A DNA stretch of 49,779 nucleotides, taken from NCBI RefSeq assembly GCF_014803405.1, contig NZ_JACYFG010000057.1:1-49779 (forward strand), in the 5' to 3' direction. Of the stretch, positions 23,143-31,601 are shown piece by piece. This stretch comes from Pelagicoccus enzymogenes. GTDB lineage: Bacteria; Verrucomicrobiota; Verrucomicrobiia; Opitutales; Opitutaceae. Positions within the stretch are counted from its first letter, which is position 1. Every line of letters starts with the position of its first letter. The notes under the pieces were generated by a model. The model saw nothing but the letters and a program-made list of their open reading frames with translations. It was not told the origin of the DNA and did no database searches. The position numbers and the translations under genes are program-made.

Positions 23143-25758
23143 ATGCTCCCGCCAGCCTTCCGATCTATCGCTATCTTCGCCGGCGCCGTTTGCGTCGCCA
23201 CGGCCAATGCCCAACGCGTCGCCAACGAAACCCTTAACCTACCGGCCGAATTCTCTACCGGCAGCTACGAACTGGAGGAGTTGCTCGCCGTCACCGCGAT
23301 CCTCGCCATCGCCAGCCCCCAAGACGACAGCGGATACCTTTACCTCGCCGAGCGGGAAGGACGGGTAACCGTGGTCACCGATCTCGACAACGGCGTTACG
23401 GCAGCCACTCCGTTCCTCGACATCACTTCACGCGTCACCACCCATTCGGAAAACGGGCTGCTCGGGCTCGCATTCCATCCTCAGTACCAAAACAACGGCT
23501 ACTGCTACGTTTTCTACACCACCAACGCGAGCGGACAAGCCACCAACCGCCTATCTCGCTTCACGCGTTCAGCCGAAAACCCGCTGAGGGCGGACAGCGA
23601 ATCCGAAGTCATCCTCTTCGACCAACACGACCAAGCTGCTAACCACAACGGCGGCGCCCTGAACTTTGGCTTGGACGGATACCTCTATGTCGCCGTGGGC
23701 GACGAGGGAGGCGGTGGCGACAACTACCAAAACGGTCAACGCATCGACCGCGACCTTTTCGCGGGATTGCTGCGACTCGACGTCGACAAGAAGCCCGGCA
23801 GCGTGGAGCCGACCGAGCATCCTGCCATCCCACGGAACGAGGAAGGACAAGCCGCCTTCAGCATCCCGCACGACAATCCACTCGTGAGCCACTGGCAGGA
23901 AGCTGGGGCAGACCCGGCATCCGAGCTTCGACTTGAGTTCTTTGCCATCGGCCTACGCAACCCTTGGCATTTCGACATCGACCCGCTCACCGGCGAGATC
24001 TGGCTTTCGGACGTTGGCCAAAACTCCTACGAAGAAATCAATCTCATCGAAAAGGGAGGCAACTACGGCTGGCCAAATCGAGAGGGCGCCCACAACTACA
24101 GCCAAAACCGCACCGTACCGCCCGAGTTCGGTCCCTTGATCGATCCGGTATTTGAATACGGCCGAGATTTTGGAGCTTCCGTGTCGGGCGGCATCGTTTA
24201 CCGCGGTTCCGACTTCCCTGAACTTTACGGCTCCTACCTTTTTTCCGACTTCTATCAAAACCACGTTTGGGCAACTCGCTGGGATGCGGAAGCAAACAGC
24301 TACCAAACGTCGCGAATCGCGTCCTTCGCCAGCGTCTCCGCCTACGGCCGCGACCCGCGAAACGGTGAATTACTCGCCGGCAACATCTGGGGAGGGCTCG
24401 GCAAGATGATACGGAGCGAGGGATCCAATCCACCGGCCTTCCCCCCTACTCTCAGCGAAACAGGGGCATTCAGCGACCTGAGCGCGCTGCAGCCCGAAGA
24501 CGGCATCTATCCCTATTCCCCCAAGCTCCCTTTTTGGTCAGACCACGCCCGAAAGACCCGCTGGGTCTCCATCCCCGGAGAAACCCAGGTCGGATTCGCC
24601 ACCGACGCGAACTGGGAGTTCCCCACAGGCTCGGTTTGGATCAAACACTTCGACCTGGAAACCGAGCGCGGCAACCCTGCCAGCCGCAAACGCATCGAAA
24701 CGCGCTTTCTGGTGAAAACCGATTCCGGAGCCTACGGCCTCAGCTACCAGTGGAACCAAGCTGAAACGGAAGCCTACCTTGTCCCCGCAGAGGGATCGAG
24801 TATCGACATTTCCATTACAACGGGCGATCAAACGAGCGCTCAAACATGGAATATTCCATCCCGCCAACAATGCCTTGGCTGCCACACTCCCGCCGCTGGC
24901 TACGCTCTAAGCTTTAACACCCGCCAGCTCAATACCCTCGGTCAGCACGACGAGCAAGCAGAGAACACCTTATCCTACTTTTCGCGTCTTGGCGTTTTGG
25001 ATACCGAAATCACGGCACCAGCAGAGCTGCCGCGACACTTTCACCCCGCGGACGCAAACGCTTCCCTCGAGCAAAAAGCTCGCTCCTATTTAGCCGTCAA
25101 TTGCGTATCCTGCCACCAACCTGGCGGAGGTACGCCTGCGTCCTGGGACGCTCGCCCTCACCTCTCACTTGAAGCAACTGGCCTGCTCGACGGCATCCCC
25201 AACGACAACGGGGGCGATTCCAGCAAGCGAATCATCGCCCCCGGTTCTCCCGAAAGGTCCCTCTTGATCGATCGCATGGCCGCGGGCAGCGGCTTTAAAC
25301 GCATGCCGCCATTCGGCAGCTCCCTCACCGACGAAGCAGGCGTGAGCCTACTGAGCCAATGGATTGTCGAACTGGGAGCCGATAGTCTCTTCCGCGAGTG
25401 GCAGACGCTCCATTTCGCAAGTCCCACCGACCCGAGGGCCGCTCCGCAAGCCGATCCCGATTTGGACGGCAACAGCAACCGCTTGGAATTCCTGACCAAC
25501 ACCCTGCCATTGGACCCCAACAGCAGATGGATTCCTCAGTTCACCCGCGAGCAGGACTCGCTGACCATTCGCTTTCCCATGGTTCCGGAACGCAGTTTCG
25601 TTATCCAACGCAGCGCCGACCTAAGCAACTGGACCGAATGGGACGTTACCGGAAATCCACCTCAGCCCGATTCCGAGCAAGGTGGCGAAGCCCTCATCCA
25701 AGGCGATCTCGACCTTCAGGACGGCAAGTCATTTTTCCGCGTCACCGTGGACGACTAG
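23143..25758 (+). CDS. PQQ-type sugar dehydrogenase with c-type heme sites
   Basis: An 871-residue secreted protein (signal peptide about 1-24, cleavage near ANA|QR). Residues about 40-430 form the six-bladed propeller of the soluble glucose/aldose dehydrogenase family: ENGLLGLAFHPQYQNNGYCY, NHNGGALNFGLDGYLYVAVG, IGLRNPWHFDIDP. Residues about 440-760 contain CLGCH (Cys577-His581) and CVSCH (Cys654-His658), two c-type heme attachment sites. The last 100 residues resemble the C-terminal tail common in Verrucomicrobiota secreted proteins (ADPDLDGNSNRLEFLTNTLP, then a beta domain with SFVIQRSADLSNW). The protein probably oxidises a sugar in the periplasm and passes electrons through its own hemes. 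Whether PQQ is really bound is not proven. Confidence 0.85.
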   Translation: MLPPAFRSIAIFAGAVCVATANAQRVANETLNLPAEFSTGSYELEELLAVTAILAIASPQDDSGYLYLAEREGRVTVVTDLDNGVTAATPFLDITSRVTTHSENGLLGLAFHPQYQNNGYCYVFYTTNASGQATNRLSRFTRSAENPLRADSESEVILFDQHDQAANHNGGALNFGLDGYLYVAVGDEGGGGDNYQNGQRIDRDLFAGLLRLDVDKKPGSVEPTEHPAIPRNEEGQAAFSIPHDNPLVSHWQEAGADPASELRLEFFAIGLRNPWHFDIDPLTGEIWLSDVGQNSYEEINLIEKGGNYGWPNREGAHNYSQNRTVPPEFGPLIDPVFEYGRDFGASVSGGIVYRGSDFPELYGSYLFSDFYQNHVWATRWDAEANSYQTSRIASFASVSAYGRDPRNGELLAGNIWGGLGKMIRSEGSNPPAFPPTLSETGAFSDLSALQPEDGIYPYSPKLPFWSDHARKTRWVSIPGETQVGFATDANWEFPTGSVWIKHFDLETERGNPASRKRIETRFLVKTDSGAYGLSYQWNQAETEAYLVPAEGSSIDISITTGDQTSAQTWNIPSRQQCLGCHTPAAGYALSFNTRQLNTLGQHDEQAENTLSYFSRLGVLDTEITAPAELPRHFHPADANASLEQKARSYLAVNCVSCHQPGGGTPASWDARPHLSLEATGLLDGIPNDNGGDSSKRIIAPGSPERSLLIDRMAAGSGFKRMPPFGSSLTDEAGVSLLSQWIVELGADSLFREWQTLHFASPTDPRAAPQADPDLDGNSNRLEFLTNTLPLDPNSRWIPQFTREQDSLTIRFPMVPERSFVIQRSADLSNWTEWDVTGNPPQPDSEQGGEALIQGDLDLQDGKSFFRVTVDD

Positions 25759-25822
25759 AGGTCTCACTCGCCGATGTCCCGGTCAACGGGTAGCCACCGC
25801 CGTCCCTGCGTCCGCCTACCAA

Positions 25823-26719
25823 TCAAGCGCGCTCCAAATGCTTGGCAAAAAATGCGAGCGTGCGTTCCCATGCCAAGGCGGCGGCTTCCTCATCGAAACG
25901 CGGAGTCGTATCGTTGTGGAAACCATGATTTGCCCCTTCATAAAAGTAGGCTTCGTAGTCCACCCCGTTGGCCTGGAGCGCCGCTTCATAAGCCGGCCAG
26001 CCCGCATTGACTCGCTCGTCCAATCCCCCGTAATGCAGCTGGATGGCTGCCTTGATGCGAGCCGTCTCCTCCGCCGTAGGCTGGCCGCCATAATAAGGTA
26101 CGGCCGCTTTGATCAAATCCGGCAAATGCACAGCGAGCCGATTCGACATCCAGCCGCCAAAACAAAAGCCAACTACCCCAATGTTTCCGTTGCAGCTGTG
26201 ATGCCCCGCTAGATGGCGCGCTCCCGCTATGAAATCCTTGACGATAAGGCCGCGATCGAGCTTACGCTGCATGACGCGGCCTTCGTCATCCGTTCCTGGA
26301 TATCCGCCCAGCGGCCAGAGCGCGTCTGGCCCGAACGCCACGTACCCCGCCTTCGCCAAACGCCGTACCACATCCTCCACGTACGGATTTAAGCCGCGGT
26401 TCTCATGCACCACTAAAACGCCGGGCAGCTTGCCTTTCGCCGCTTTGGGCCGCACCAAATAGCCACGCATTTCACCGTTCCCCTCGGGCGAGGAATAGGT
26501 CTCGTATCCAGCCTCCAAGGACTCGTCCGCCGGATCGACCTGTTGGGCCCAAGCGTAATTCGGGCTCAAGCTGTCCAGTATTCCAGCTACCGTCAGACCT
26601 CCGATCGCGTACTTGCTGGCTTCCTTGACGAAAAAGCGGCGATCGACCAGCCCGTGTACGTATTGGTCGAAAAGATCGAGGAGGCCTTGGTCGAAGTCGG
26701 ACGCTTTTTTACGTTTCAT
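25823..26719 (-). CDS. Tat-exported dienelactone hydrolase family protein
   Basis: A 298-residue alpha/beta hydrolase. The DLH triad is complete: Cys186 in GFCFGG, Asp234 in GGLDERVN and His265 in GANHGFHND, plus the regulatory-type Glu106 in VVHENRG. In front of the catalytic domain is a segment with twin Arg27-Arg28 followed by [13 protein letters not shown] and a hydrophobic run, ending at WAQQ near residue 60. This fits a Tat signal with a long n-region, so it is probably periplasmic. Family members hydrolyse dienelactone or various esters; no aromatic-degradation gene lies nearby, so the real substrate is open. It is a single gene, divergent from the DUF1080 gene. Confidence 0.85.
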   Translation of the reverse strand: MKRKKASDFDQGLLDLFDQYVHGLVDRRFFVKEASKYAIGGLTVAGILDSLSPNYAWAQQVDPADESLEAGYETYSSPEGNGEMRGYLVRPKAAKGKLPGVLVVHENRGLNPYVEDVVRRLAKAGYVAFGPDALWPLGGYPGTDDEGRVMQRKLDRGLIVKDFIAGARHLAGHHSCNGNIGVVGFCFGGWMSNRLAVHLPDLIKAAVPYYGGQPTAEETARIKAAIQLHYGGLDERVNAGWPAYEAALQANGVDYEAYFYEGANHGFHNDTTPRFDEEAAALAWERTLAFFAKHLERA

Positions 26720-26886
26720 GGAGCAAAGGAGTCAAGGGTTGCGGGTACGGCACAAGCTAGACGAACCGAGGCCGAAAGACAATGCGCAACGAATTTCAAT
26801 TTGGACGGTCGATCATTGCAAAGCGCTAAGAGCCCTTGCCAGCGATGGGCAAGCCGCTACGCTTCTAGACAGCCCCCACTATTGCT

Positions 26887-27576
26887 ATGAAAATACGAAG
26901 CCTACCTCTCGCCGCAGCCGCTATCGCCCTCTCCAGCATCGCCAACGCCGACGACGGCTGGACTTACCTTTTCCAAGATACCGATCTCAATGAGTTCTAT
27001 TTCGATTTCGTAGAGGAAACCGAACCCGAGGACGTCTTCGAAATAAAATCCGACGGAACGCTCTCTATCAAGGGGGAAGGTAAGCCGGAAGGTTACATTC
27101 AAACCTTGGACGAGTACGAAAACTACGAAATCAAGTTCGAATACCGTTGGCCTGCTAAGCCAGGGAAAAGCGGTATCCAAATTCACAGTACGTCCGACAC
27201 CGCTCACGGCGTGTGGCCCGAGAGCATTGAAATACAGCTGGAGCCGGAGCGATCCGGCGACTTCTGGGTACTGAATACGACAATCGACGTCGAAGAAGAG
27301 CAAATGCCAAGCAAGTCCGCCGAACGCAACCGACGCATTCGCCTCACCCCCAAGCCCGAACCGCGAGACTACGGAAAGCCTAAGAAAAAGCTCGAGAAAG
27401 AGCCCGACCAATGGAACGCCATGCACATCGTTGCGGAAGGAGACACGATCAAAGTCTACCTCAACGAAAAGTTGGTAAACGTGGCCAAGAACGCATCCGT
27501 GAGCTCCGGATTCATCACCATCCAAGCCGAGGAGTCCGACCTCGATATTCGCAACTTCCGCATCCGGGAGCTCTAG
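26887..27576 (+). CDS. Secreted DUF1080 protein (3-keto-glycoside hydrolase-like)
   Basis: 229 residues with a Sec signal peptide (about 1-21, cleavage at ANA|DD). The rest is one DUF1080/LamG-like beta-sandwich: WTYLFQDTDLNEFYFD, TLSIKGEGKPEGYIQT, YEIKFEYRWPAKPGKSGIQI, then WNAMHIVAEGDTIKVYLN and FITIQAEESDLDIRNFRI at the end, all in canonical order. The family is expanded in Planctomycetota and Verrucomicrobiota; several members hydrolyse 3-keto-disaccharides or 3-keto-glucosides. No oxidoreductase of the GFO/IDH type is adjacent. A strong terminator follows at 27676-27700. Confidence 0.86.
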   Translation: MKIRSLPLAAAAIALSSIANADDGWTYLFQDTDLNEFYFDFVEETEPEDVFEIKSDGTLSIKGEGKPEGYIQTLDEYENYEIKFEYRWPAKPGKSGIQIHSTSDTAHGVWPESIEIQLEPERSGDFWVLNTTIDVEEEQMPSKSAERNRRIRLTPKPEPRDYGKPKKKLEKEPDQWNAMHIVAEGDTIKVYLNEKLVNVAKNASVSSGFITIQAEESDLDIRNFRIREL

Positions 27577-27675
27577 ACTTGATCACCTTGGGTGGGACGG
27601 CCGCTCCGCGGGCGTCAAGGTCTACCCAATTGATTGAATCGAGAGGCTGTGGGAGGAGAACCGCCTTAAAAAAGA

Positions 27676-27700
27676 AAACGGGCGGCTGCACCGCCCGTTT
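27676..27700 (+). terminator. Intrinsic terminator after the DUF1080 gene
   Basis: AAACGGGCGG (27676-27685) and CCGCCCGTTT (27691-27700) form a perfect 10-bp stem with a 5-base loop, A-rich before and T-ended after. It could stop transcription in both directions. Confidence 0.8.
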
Positions 27701-27913
27701 GACGCTTTCATCCCCTGGATGCTCGTATTTGGCAGAGCCAGGCACCGCGCCTTCTTAACTTTTCAGTGAGATCAGTTAACGCCATCGCGGCGATGGAGTC
27801 AACGCACACCGGCGTGCGAAAAAGAGGTATTAGAAAAAGCTCTCCATGCATGCGAGTCGCTAATTTCCTGGGCGTTTTCATCCCTCAGGTCGCGAACTCT
27901 AGAAACAAGAAGA

Positions 27914-27939
27914 CCGGGGCGGTCCCACATCCGCCCCGG
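27914..27939. repeat. Strong GC hairpin in non-coding region
   Basis: CCGGGGCGG (27914-27922) and CCGCCCCGG (27931-27939) are a perfect 9-bp inverted repeat with an 8-base loop. The A-rich left flank (aaacaagaaga) would read as a T-rich tail on the minus strand, so it may terminate leftward transcription, though no leftward gene is evident. Confidence 0.5.
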
Positions 27940-28227
27940 CCAAGCAACGACTCAGTTTTGGAACTAAAATCAGTCTAAAATTTCTTTATGCTGCTTTCGT
28001 TTCCTGTCCGCTCGTTTTCTTGAGCGTGCCCAAAGATTACCAAAAACCGTGAATTTGCACAATCCGTGAAGGATACCGTTTTGCGCGTGTCTTTCCGCAA
28101 AACCGCTGAGCGCTGCCCGCAAATCGGCCCGAGAGCGTCCTCGATCCGCGGATTCTGCCGATTTTCCCGCTTTGAGGCAGAAAATGAATGGACACACCGC
28201 TTTCTCCAGCTACCAATTCTCCCCGTT

Positions 28228-28467
28228 ATGTCCAAAGTGCTTAAAATAACGCCTAAAACTATCGCCTTCGACATCCTTCTCGTCGCCATTGTCTGGGTGC
28301 TCTTCACCCTCTGGTTCAAACCGCATGTTCCGAGCGAAGACGAAACCATCGTCACTCTGGTGGCCGCTTTCACCGCGCTTCCCGGGGCCGGCACGTTCTA
28401 CTTCTGCCTGCAGATGTTCAAAGTCACCCTCGCGCACCAGCGCAAGCTCAAGGCCGAGAAGAACTAA
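28228..28467 (+). CDS. Small two-helix membrane protein
   Basis: 79 residues from the ATG at 28228 (MSKVLKITPKTIAFD). The frame stays open upstream to 28066, but that part is arginine-rich and unlike the rest. It has two hydrophobic segments (about 15-33 and 44-63) joined by an acidic loop (VPSEDET), with a basic C-terminal tail (HQRKLKAEKN) predicted to stay in the cytoplasm. No family is recognised. A good intrinsic terminator follows 31 bp after the stop, which supports a genuine short transcription unit. Confidence 0.65.
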   Translation: MSKVLKITPKTIAFDILLVAIVWVLFTLWFKPHVPSEDETIVTLVAAFTALPGAGTFYFCLQMFKVTLAHQRKLKAEKN

Positions 28468-28498
28468 CTTCTATCCGATCCTATAAGATTTTCTTAAG

Positions 28499-28527
28499 AC
28501 CGGCGCCCTTCGCGGAGCCGGTTTTTT
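28499..28527 (+). terminator. Intrinsic terminator after the small membrane protein
   Basis: ACCGGC (28499-28504) pairs with GCCGGT (28517-28522), followed by a run of T through 28527. It separates the small gene from the convergent minus-strand operon that ends at 28558. Confidence 0.75.
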
Positions 28528-28557
28528 CGTGCCCCGCTCCGCTTGGACAAGGCTGCT

Positions 28558-29220
28558 TTAACCCAACAAGTCCATCTGCGAGTCTTTCACCAAGTCGAAG
28601 TTTTTCAGAATACGAAGCGTCTGCAGCAGGTCCGACTTTTCGTAGACTTGCTTGGTGTCGACTCGATCGATCAGGTCCAAGGCCATTGACTTGAAGGAAA
28701 CGATCCCGTGCACGCCCTTCTCCTGCAGCAACTCGATGCACTGGGAGCGGTGCGGTTCCTGAGTGGGAAAAACCGGGGCCACCAAAACGTGCATGGGCGG
28801 TACTCGCGTTCCAAAGGTAACTGCCGGATCGTAAGCGAACCACTTGTCGACCTTCTTGAAAACGTAGGTTTCCAGGTACTTCACGATTTCCGCCCCGCTG
28901 CTCATGCTCGCGAGGGAAGCCTTGTCGCCAAACCAACCTCGCACACAGACAATCGCACTTTCTAGGTAGCGCAGCTCGCTGGAGAACAGCAGGAAGTTCG
29001 GATCACGGCTGCCTTCGCGAAAAACCATGTTGCGAACGTACAGGTCCAGCCCCTCCTCATAGCCTTTCTTGGTATGCGACCTGGATTTGCGCAGCGGCCG
29101 CACCAGAAAACCATTCTGTTCGAAGTATTCACTGACGATGGCTTCTTCGACGCAGGACATGGCTTTCAAGCTTTGCTTAACGAACTCAAGAGGCTCCGCA
29201 CTGACGCCAAATCTCTTCAA
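28558..29220 (-). CDS. Conserved-looking protein of unknown function after aroB
   Basis: Up to 220 residues; the ATG at 29220 overlaps the aroB end by 35 bp, while the ATG at 29160 (MSCVEEAIVSEYFEQNGF) would give 200 residues and start 25 bp after aroB. I cannot choose firmly. The protein is soluble with no signal peptide. The pattern EEAIVSEYFEQNGF, EGLDLYV, then SSELRYLESAIVCVRGW recalls the alpha-helix plus D..E-strand order of PD-(D/E)xK nuclease-like folds, but the catalytic Lys is not evident and this is only a suggestion. The second half (MHVLVAPVFPTQ, LLQEKGVHGIVSFKSMALDLI) also looks alpha/beta. It is the last gene of the minus-strand aroB operon. Confidence 0.6.
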   Translation of the reverse strand: MKRFGVSAEPLEFVKQSLKAMSCVEEAIVSEYFEQNGFLVRPLRKSRSHTKKGYEEGLDLYVRNMVFREGSRDPNFLLFSSELRYLESAIVCVRGWFGDKASLASMSSGAEIVKYLETYVFKKVDKWFAYDPAVTFGTRVPPMHVLVAPVFPTQEPHRSQCIELLQEKGVHGIVSFKSMALDLIDRVDTKQVYEKSDLLQTLRILKNFDLVKDSQMDLLG

Positions 29221-30277
29221 TCAGGGCCATGTCGGCAGACTCGATTGTCGCAGCTTGGCCAATACGCTTCATAATTACAAAGCGAATTACTCCCGCCTTC
29301 ACCTTCTTGTCCAAGCGCATCGCGGCCATGAGCCTTGCGATAGGCAAAGCCTCCCTCAACTCGGTGGGCAAGTTGTGCTCTGAAACCACTTTTCGGATAC
29401 GCGCAACGTCATCCGCGGCGATAAACCCTAGGCTCTCGCTCAAGAGGGCTGCCGCAACGAGGCCGACCCCGATCGCTTCGCCGTGCAGGTACTCGCCATA
29501 TCCCGCCACGTTTTCGATAGCATGACCAAAGGTGTGACCGAGATTCAAAAGGGCTCGTCCTCCGCTGGCCGCCGTCTCCTTCTCGTCAGCGTTAACGACT
29601 GATGCCTTGATCTTGCAATTCCACTCGACCACCGACTCCAGGCGTTCGTCTTCCGGCCCTACAATCGGATTCGCTTCCAACAGATCGAGGAGGGCTGCGT
29701 CCTGCAGCATCCCGTGCTTGATCACCTCCGCCATTCCAGAGGCAAACTCGCGCGGCGGCATGGTCTTGAGCATCTCGATATCTGAATACACCGCGATAGG
29801 CTGATGGAACGCCCCTACGAGATTCTTGCCGGCGGAAATGTTGATCCCGGTTTTTCCTCCCACCGAACTGTCAACCATGGCCAACAGCGTGGTCGGCACT
29901 TGGATAAAACGCACCCCTCTCAAGTAGGACGCGGCCGCGTATCCAGCGAGATCTCCCACGACTCCACCGCCAACCGCTAAAACCACGCCGCCTCGATCCA
30001 GCTTGCTGGCAGCTAAAAAATCGAGCACCTCCCCGAATTGCGATACGCTCTTGCTCGTCTCGCCCGCAGGCACGGTCAGCACCGGAACACGATCGCCCAA
30101 AGAATCAAACCACGCAGCTTGCGCCATGCGCACATTGCTGTCGGTGACCGCGGCGATGCGAGCGCCCTTGGCCATCAGTTCCTCAATTTCCCCGAGCAAC
30201 TTCGAGCCAAGGGAACGACCGACGTGAATCGGATAGCTGGATAGGGAAGTTTCTACGATTACCTGTTTTGTGGACAC
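29186..30277 (-). CDS. aroB: 3-dehydroquinate synthase
   Basis: 363 residues, the normal AroB length. It converts DAHP to 3-dehydroquinate, the second step of the shikimate pathway, using NAD+ and a divalent metal. Signatures are VLAVGGGVVGDLAGYAAAS (NAD+-binding), QVPTTLLAMVDSSVGGKTGI, KNLVGAFHQP, the metal-ligand region GMAEVIKHGM, and GHTFGHAIENVAGYGEYLHG with its His residues. It is the middle gene of a minus-strand group, 26 bp after the DUF362-like gene and overlapping or abutting the unknown gene that follows. No other aro gene is in the window. Confidence 0.95.
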   Translation of the reverse strand: MSTKQVIVETSLSSYPIHVGRSLGSKLLGEIEELMAKGARIAAVTDSNVRMAQAAWFDSLGDRVPVLTVPAGETSKSVSQFGEVLDFLAASKLDRGGVVLAVGGGVVGDLAGYAAASYLRGVRFIQVPTTLLAMVDSSVGGKTGINISAGKNLVGAFHQPIAVYSDIEMLKTMPPREFASGMAEVIKHGMLQDAALLDLLEANPIVGPEDERLESVVEWNCKIKASVVNADEKETAASGGRALLNLGHTFGHAIENVAGYGEYLHGEAIGVGLVAAALLSESLGFIAADDVARIRKVVSEHNLPTELREALPIARLMAAMRLDKKVKAGVIRFVIMKRIGQAATIESADMALIEEIWRQCGAS

Positions 30278-30303
30278 GGCGTATTCAAAAATCTGATCGG
30301 TGG

Positions 30304-31416
30304 CTAGTTCGCCCGAATCAGGTCCATCAACGCTATGTCTCTATCGCCCAATCCGAGCTGCTCGGAAAATTCGAGGATCTTCATCTCTTCCGGCAAGGGG
30401 GCAAACCCATTTTTCGAACGATGGTTGTTGATGCGTTGCGCCATCAGCGAATCAAGCATCACTGGATTGTCGCTCAGCAATACGTACGGCTCGGATACGG
30501 TGTAGAGAGAATTGAAGATCGGTCCTCCGATGTACTGGTAGCGCTCGAGGCTCACGATATTGAGCTGCCAAGTCTCGCGCAGCTCTGGGATGGCGCCCAT
30601 CTCAGCCACCGCGACCGGAGCGTTCGCCGGACTGTTGAGGAAGCGCGTCGTGTTGCTGGCGTTCCACAAGGTCGCGTTCATGAGAGCGCCATTGACGCCC
30701 AGAACCGGATGGTCCGAGTAGCAAGGCAAGTTAATCCAAAAGTCGACCTCGTGAAGCAATGGCACCGGCAAGTAGCTCTTGCGAGCCAGCTCGTCCTCGT
30801 CCTTAGCCGGAAACGGGTTTTCTTGGGCCACGTTGATCCAGTACTTGGCCGACTTCGCTGGCAGAGGACTGTCGTAGAACCACTTTTCATGGTAGTATTG
30901 GCCCGAGTCGAGCGAGCGCACGAAGACCTGATGGAAATCGTAGGCCCGCTTGCTCAGCGGCGGCAAGAAACCGGAGTCGCGCAGCTTGATGGCGCTCATG
31001 CCGATAATGAAGATCTCGTTGCGGGCGAAACCGCGTTTTTCGAGCGCCCGCACCACCGCTTCGACCAGAGGTTCCGGCGTGCTCAAGCCTGGCCCCGAAT
31101 CGCTGTAGACCTTAAGCCCCACTCGTCCCTTCGCCCCCTTTTCCAGCTTCTTGTCATTCGCTTGCTCGAAAAGGTTGATCATGTCCTCCACCGCTACGGT
31201 GTAGTGAGCCAGGTCGAATTCCTTCAATTCGTACTCGAAAATTCGATTCGAGGGCGGGGGCGGCACGTCCGCAAACAAGTCGAGTTGATCTTGTCCGCGC
31301 AGGGATTCCACAGTGCCGACCAACAAGACGACGAGGCCAAAAAGCGACTCGAATCGAAGGTACCGGCGGAGCTTGATTGAAAAGAAAATGGGGAAGGTCT
31401 TAGTCACTTGAGGCAA
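30304..31416 (-). CDS. DUF362-like exported or membrane-anchored protein
   Basis: 370 residues. An N-terminal basic stretch and hydrophobic run (about 24-38, LFGLVVLLVGTVESL) suggest a signal peptide or anchor. The body resembles DUF362 proteins: RVGLKVYSDSGPGLSTPEPLVEA with a following EIFIIGMS, and later DFWINLPCYSDHPVLGVNGALMN, the place where DUF362 members carry a conserved K/H-rich segment and a trailing alanine-rich helix. Family members are of uncertain function and are often annotated beside ferredoxins, but no Fe-S cysteine motif is seen here. It is the first gene of the aroB transcription unit, with 26 bp to aroB. The family call is by pattern only. Confidence 0.6.
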   Translation of the reverse strand: MPQVTKTFPIFFSIKLRRYLRFESLFGLVVLLVGTVESLRGQDQLDLFADVPPPPSNRIFEYELKEFDLAHYTVAVEDMINLFEQANDKKLEKGAKGRVGLKVYSDSGPGLSTPEPLVEAVVRALEKRGFARNEIFIIGMSAIKLRDSGFLPPLSKRAYDFHQVFVRSLDSGQYYHEKWFYDSPLPAKSAKYWINVAQENPFPAKDEDELARKSYLPVPLLHEVDFWINLPCYSDHPVLGVNGALMNATLWNASNTTRFLNSPANAPVAVAEMGAIPELRETWQLNIVSLERYQYIGGPIFNSLYTVSEPYVLLSDNPVMLDSLMAQRINNHRSKNGFAPLPEEMKILEFSEQLGLGDRDIALMDLIRAN

Positions 31417-31442
31417 ATCACTTTAGGTGAAACGGAGGGAGA

Positions 31443-31482
31443 CTGCGATTGATTCCGAACAGGATCAATTCGGAACTCGCAG
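31443..31482. repeat. Two-part hairpin in divergent intergenic region
   Basis: TTCCGAA (31453-31459) and TTCGGAA (31469-31475) are perfect inverted copies, extended by CTGCGA (31443-31448) and TCGCAG (31477-31482). It lies between the divergent DUF362-like and TPR genes. It could be an operator or leader structure; no T-run is present. Confidence 0.4.
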
Positions 31483-31509
31483 AACCCTGACACCACGGGC
31501 AAATAAAAG

Positions 31510-31539
31510 TTGTCAAAAATCGGCCCGCCTCACTACAAC
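31510..31539 (+). promoter_or_regulatory. Candidate promoter for the TPR-dnaG-rpoD block
   Basis: TTGTCA (31510-31515, five of six consensus matches) and TACAAC (31534-31539, four of six) are separated by 18 bp, about 63 bp before the TPR lipoprotein gene. Matched by eye only. Confidence 0.3.
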
Positions 31540-31601
31540 CTTCGTTGATCCTTACGGTAATCACTTAATGCTGCCGTAGACCTGACCGCTTTTCATCTTC
31601 A

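Larger units (their letters stand above)
27577..28227. other. 650-bp non-coding region
   Basis: No credible gene. Open frames here (27766-27978 and several on the minus strand) lack protein-like composition and start signals. The region holds the terminator at 27676-27700, a short palindrome (CCATCGC/GCGATGG around 27782-27796), a strong GC hairpin at 27914-27939, and then about 290 bp upstream of a small membrane protein gene. Size and structure would suit one or two small RNAs, but I recognise no RNA family. Confidence 0.5.

Noticed and set aside
27766-28394. Several short frames in the 27.6-28.4 kb gap on both strands
   Set aside because: Arg/Ser/Pro-rich, mutually overlapping and crossed by hairpins. 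None has a ribosome-binding site or domain.
30268-31380. 370-residue open frame on the plus strand
   Set aside because: Antisense to the DUF362-like gene; composition rich in Arg, His and Gln without motifs.
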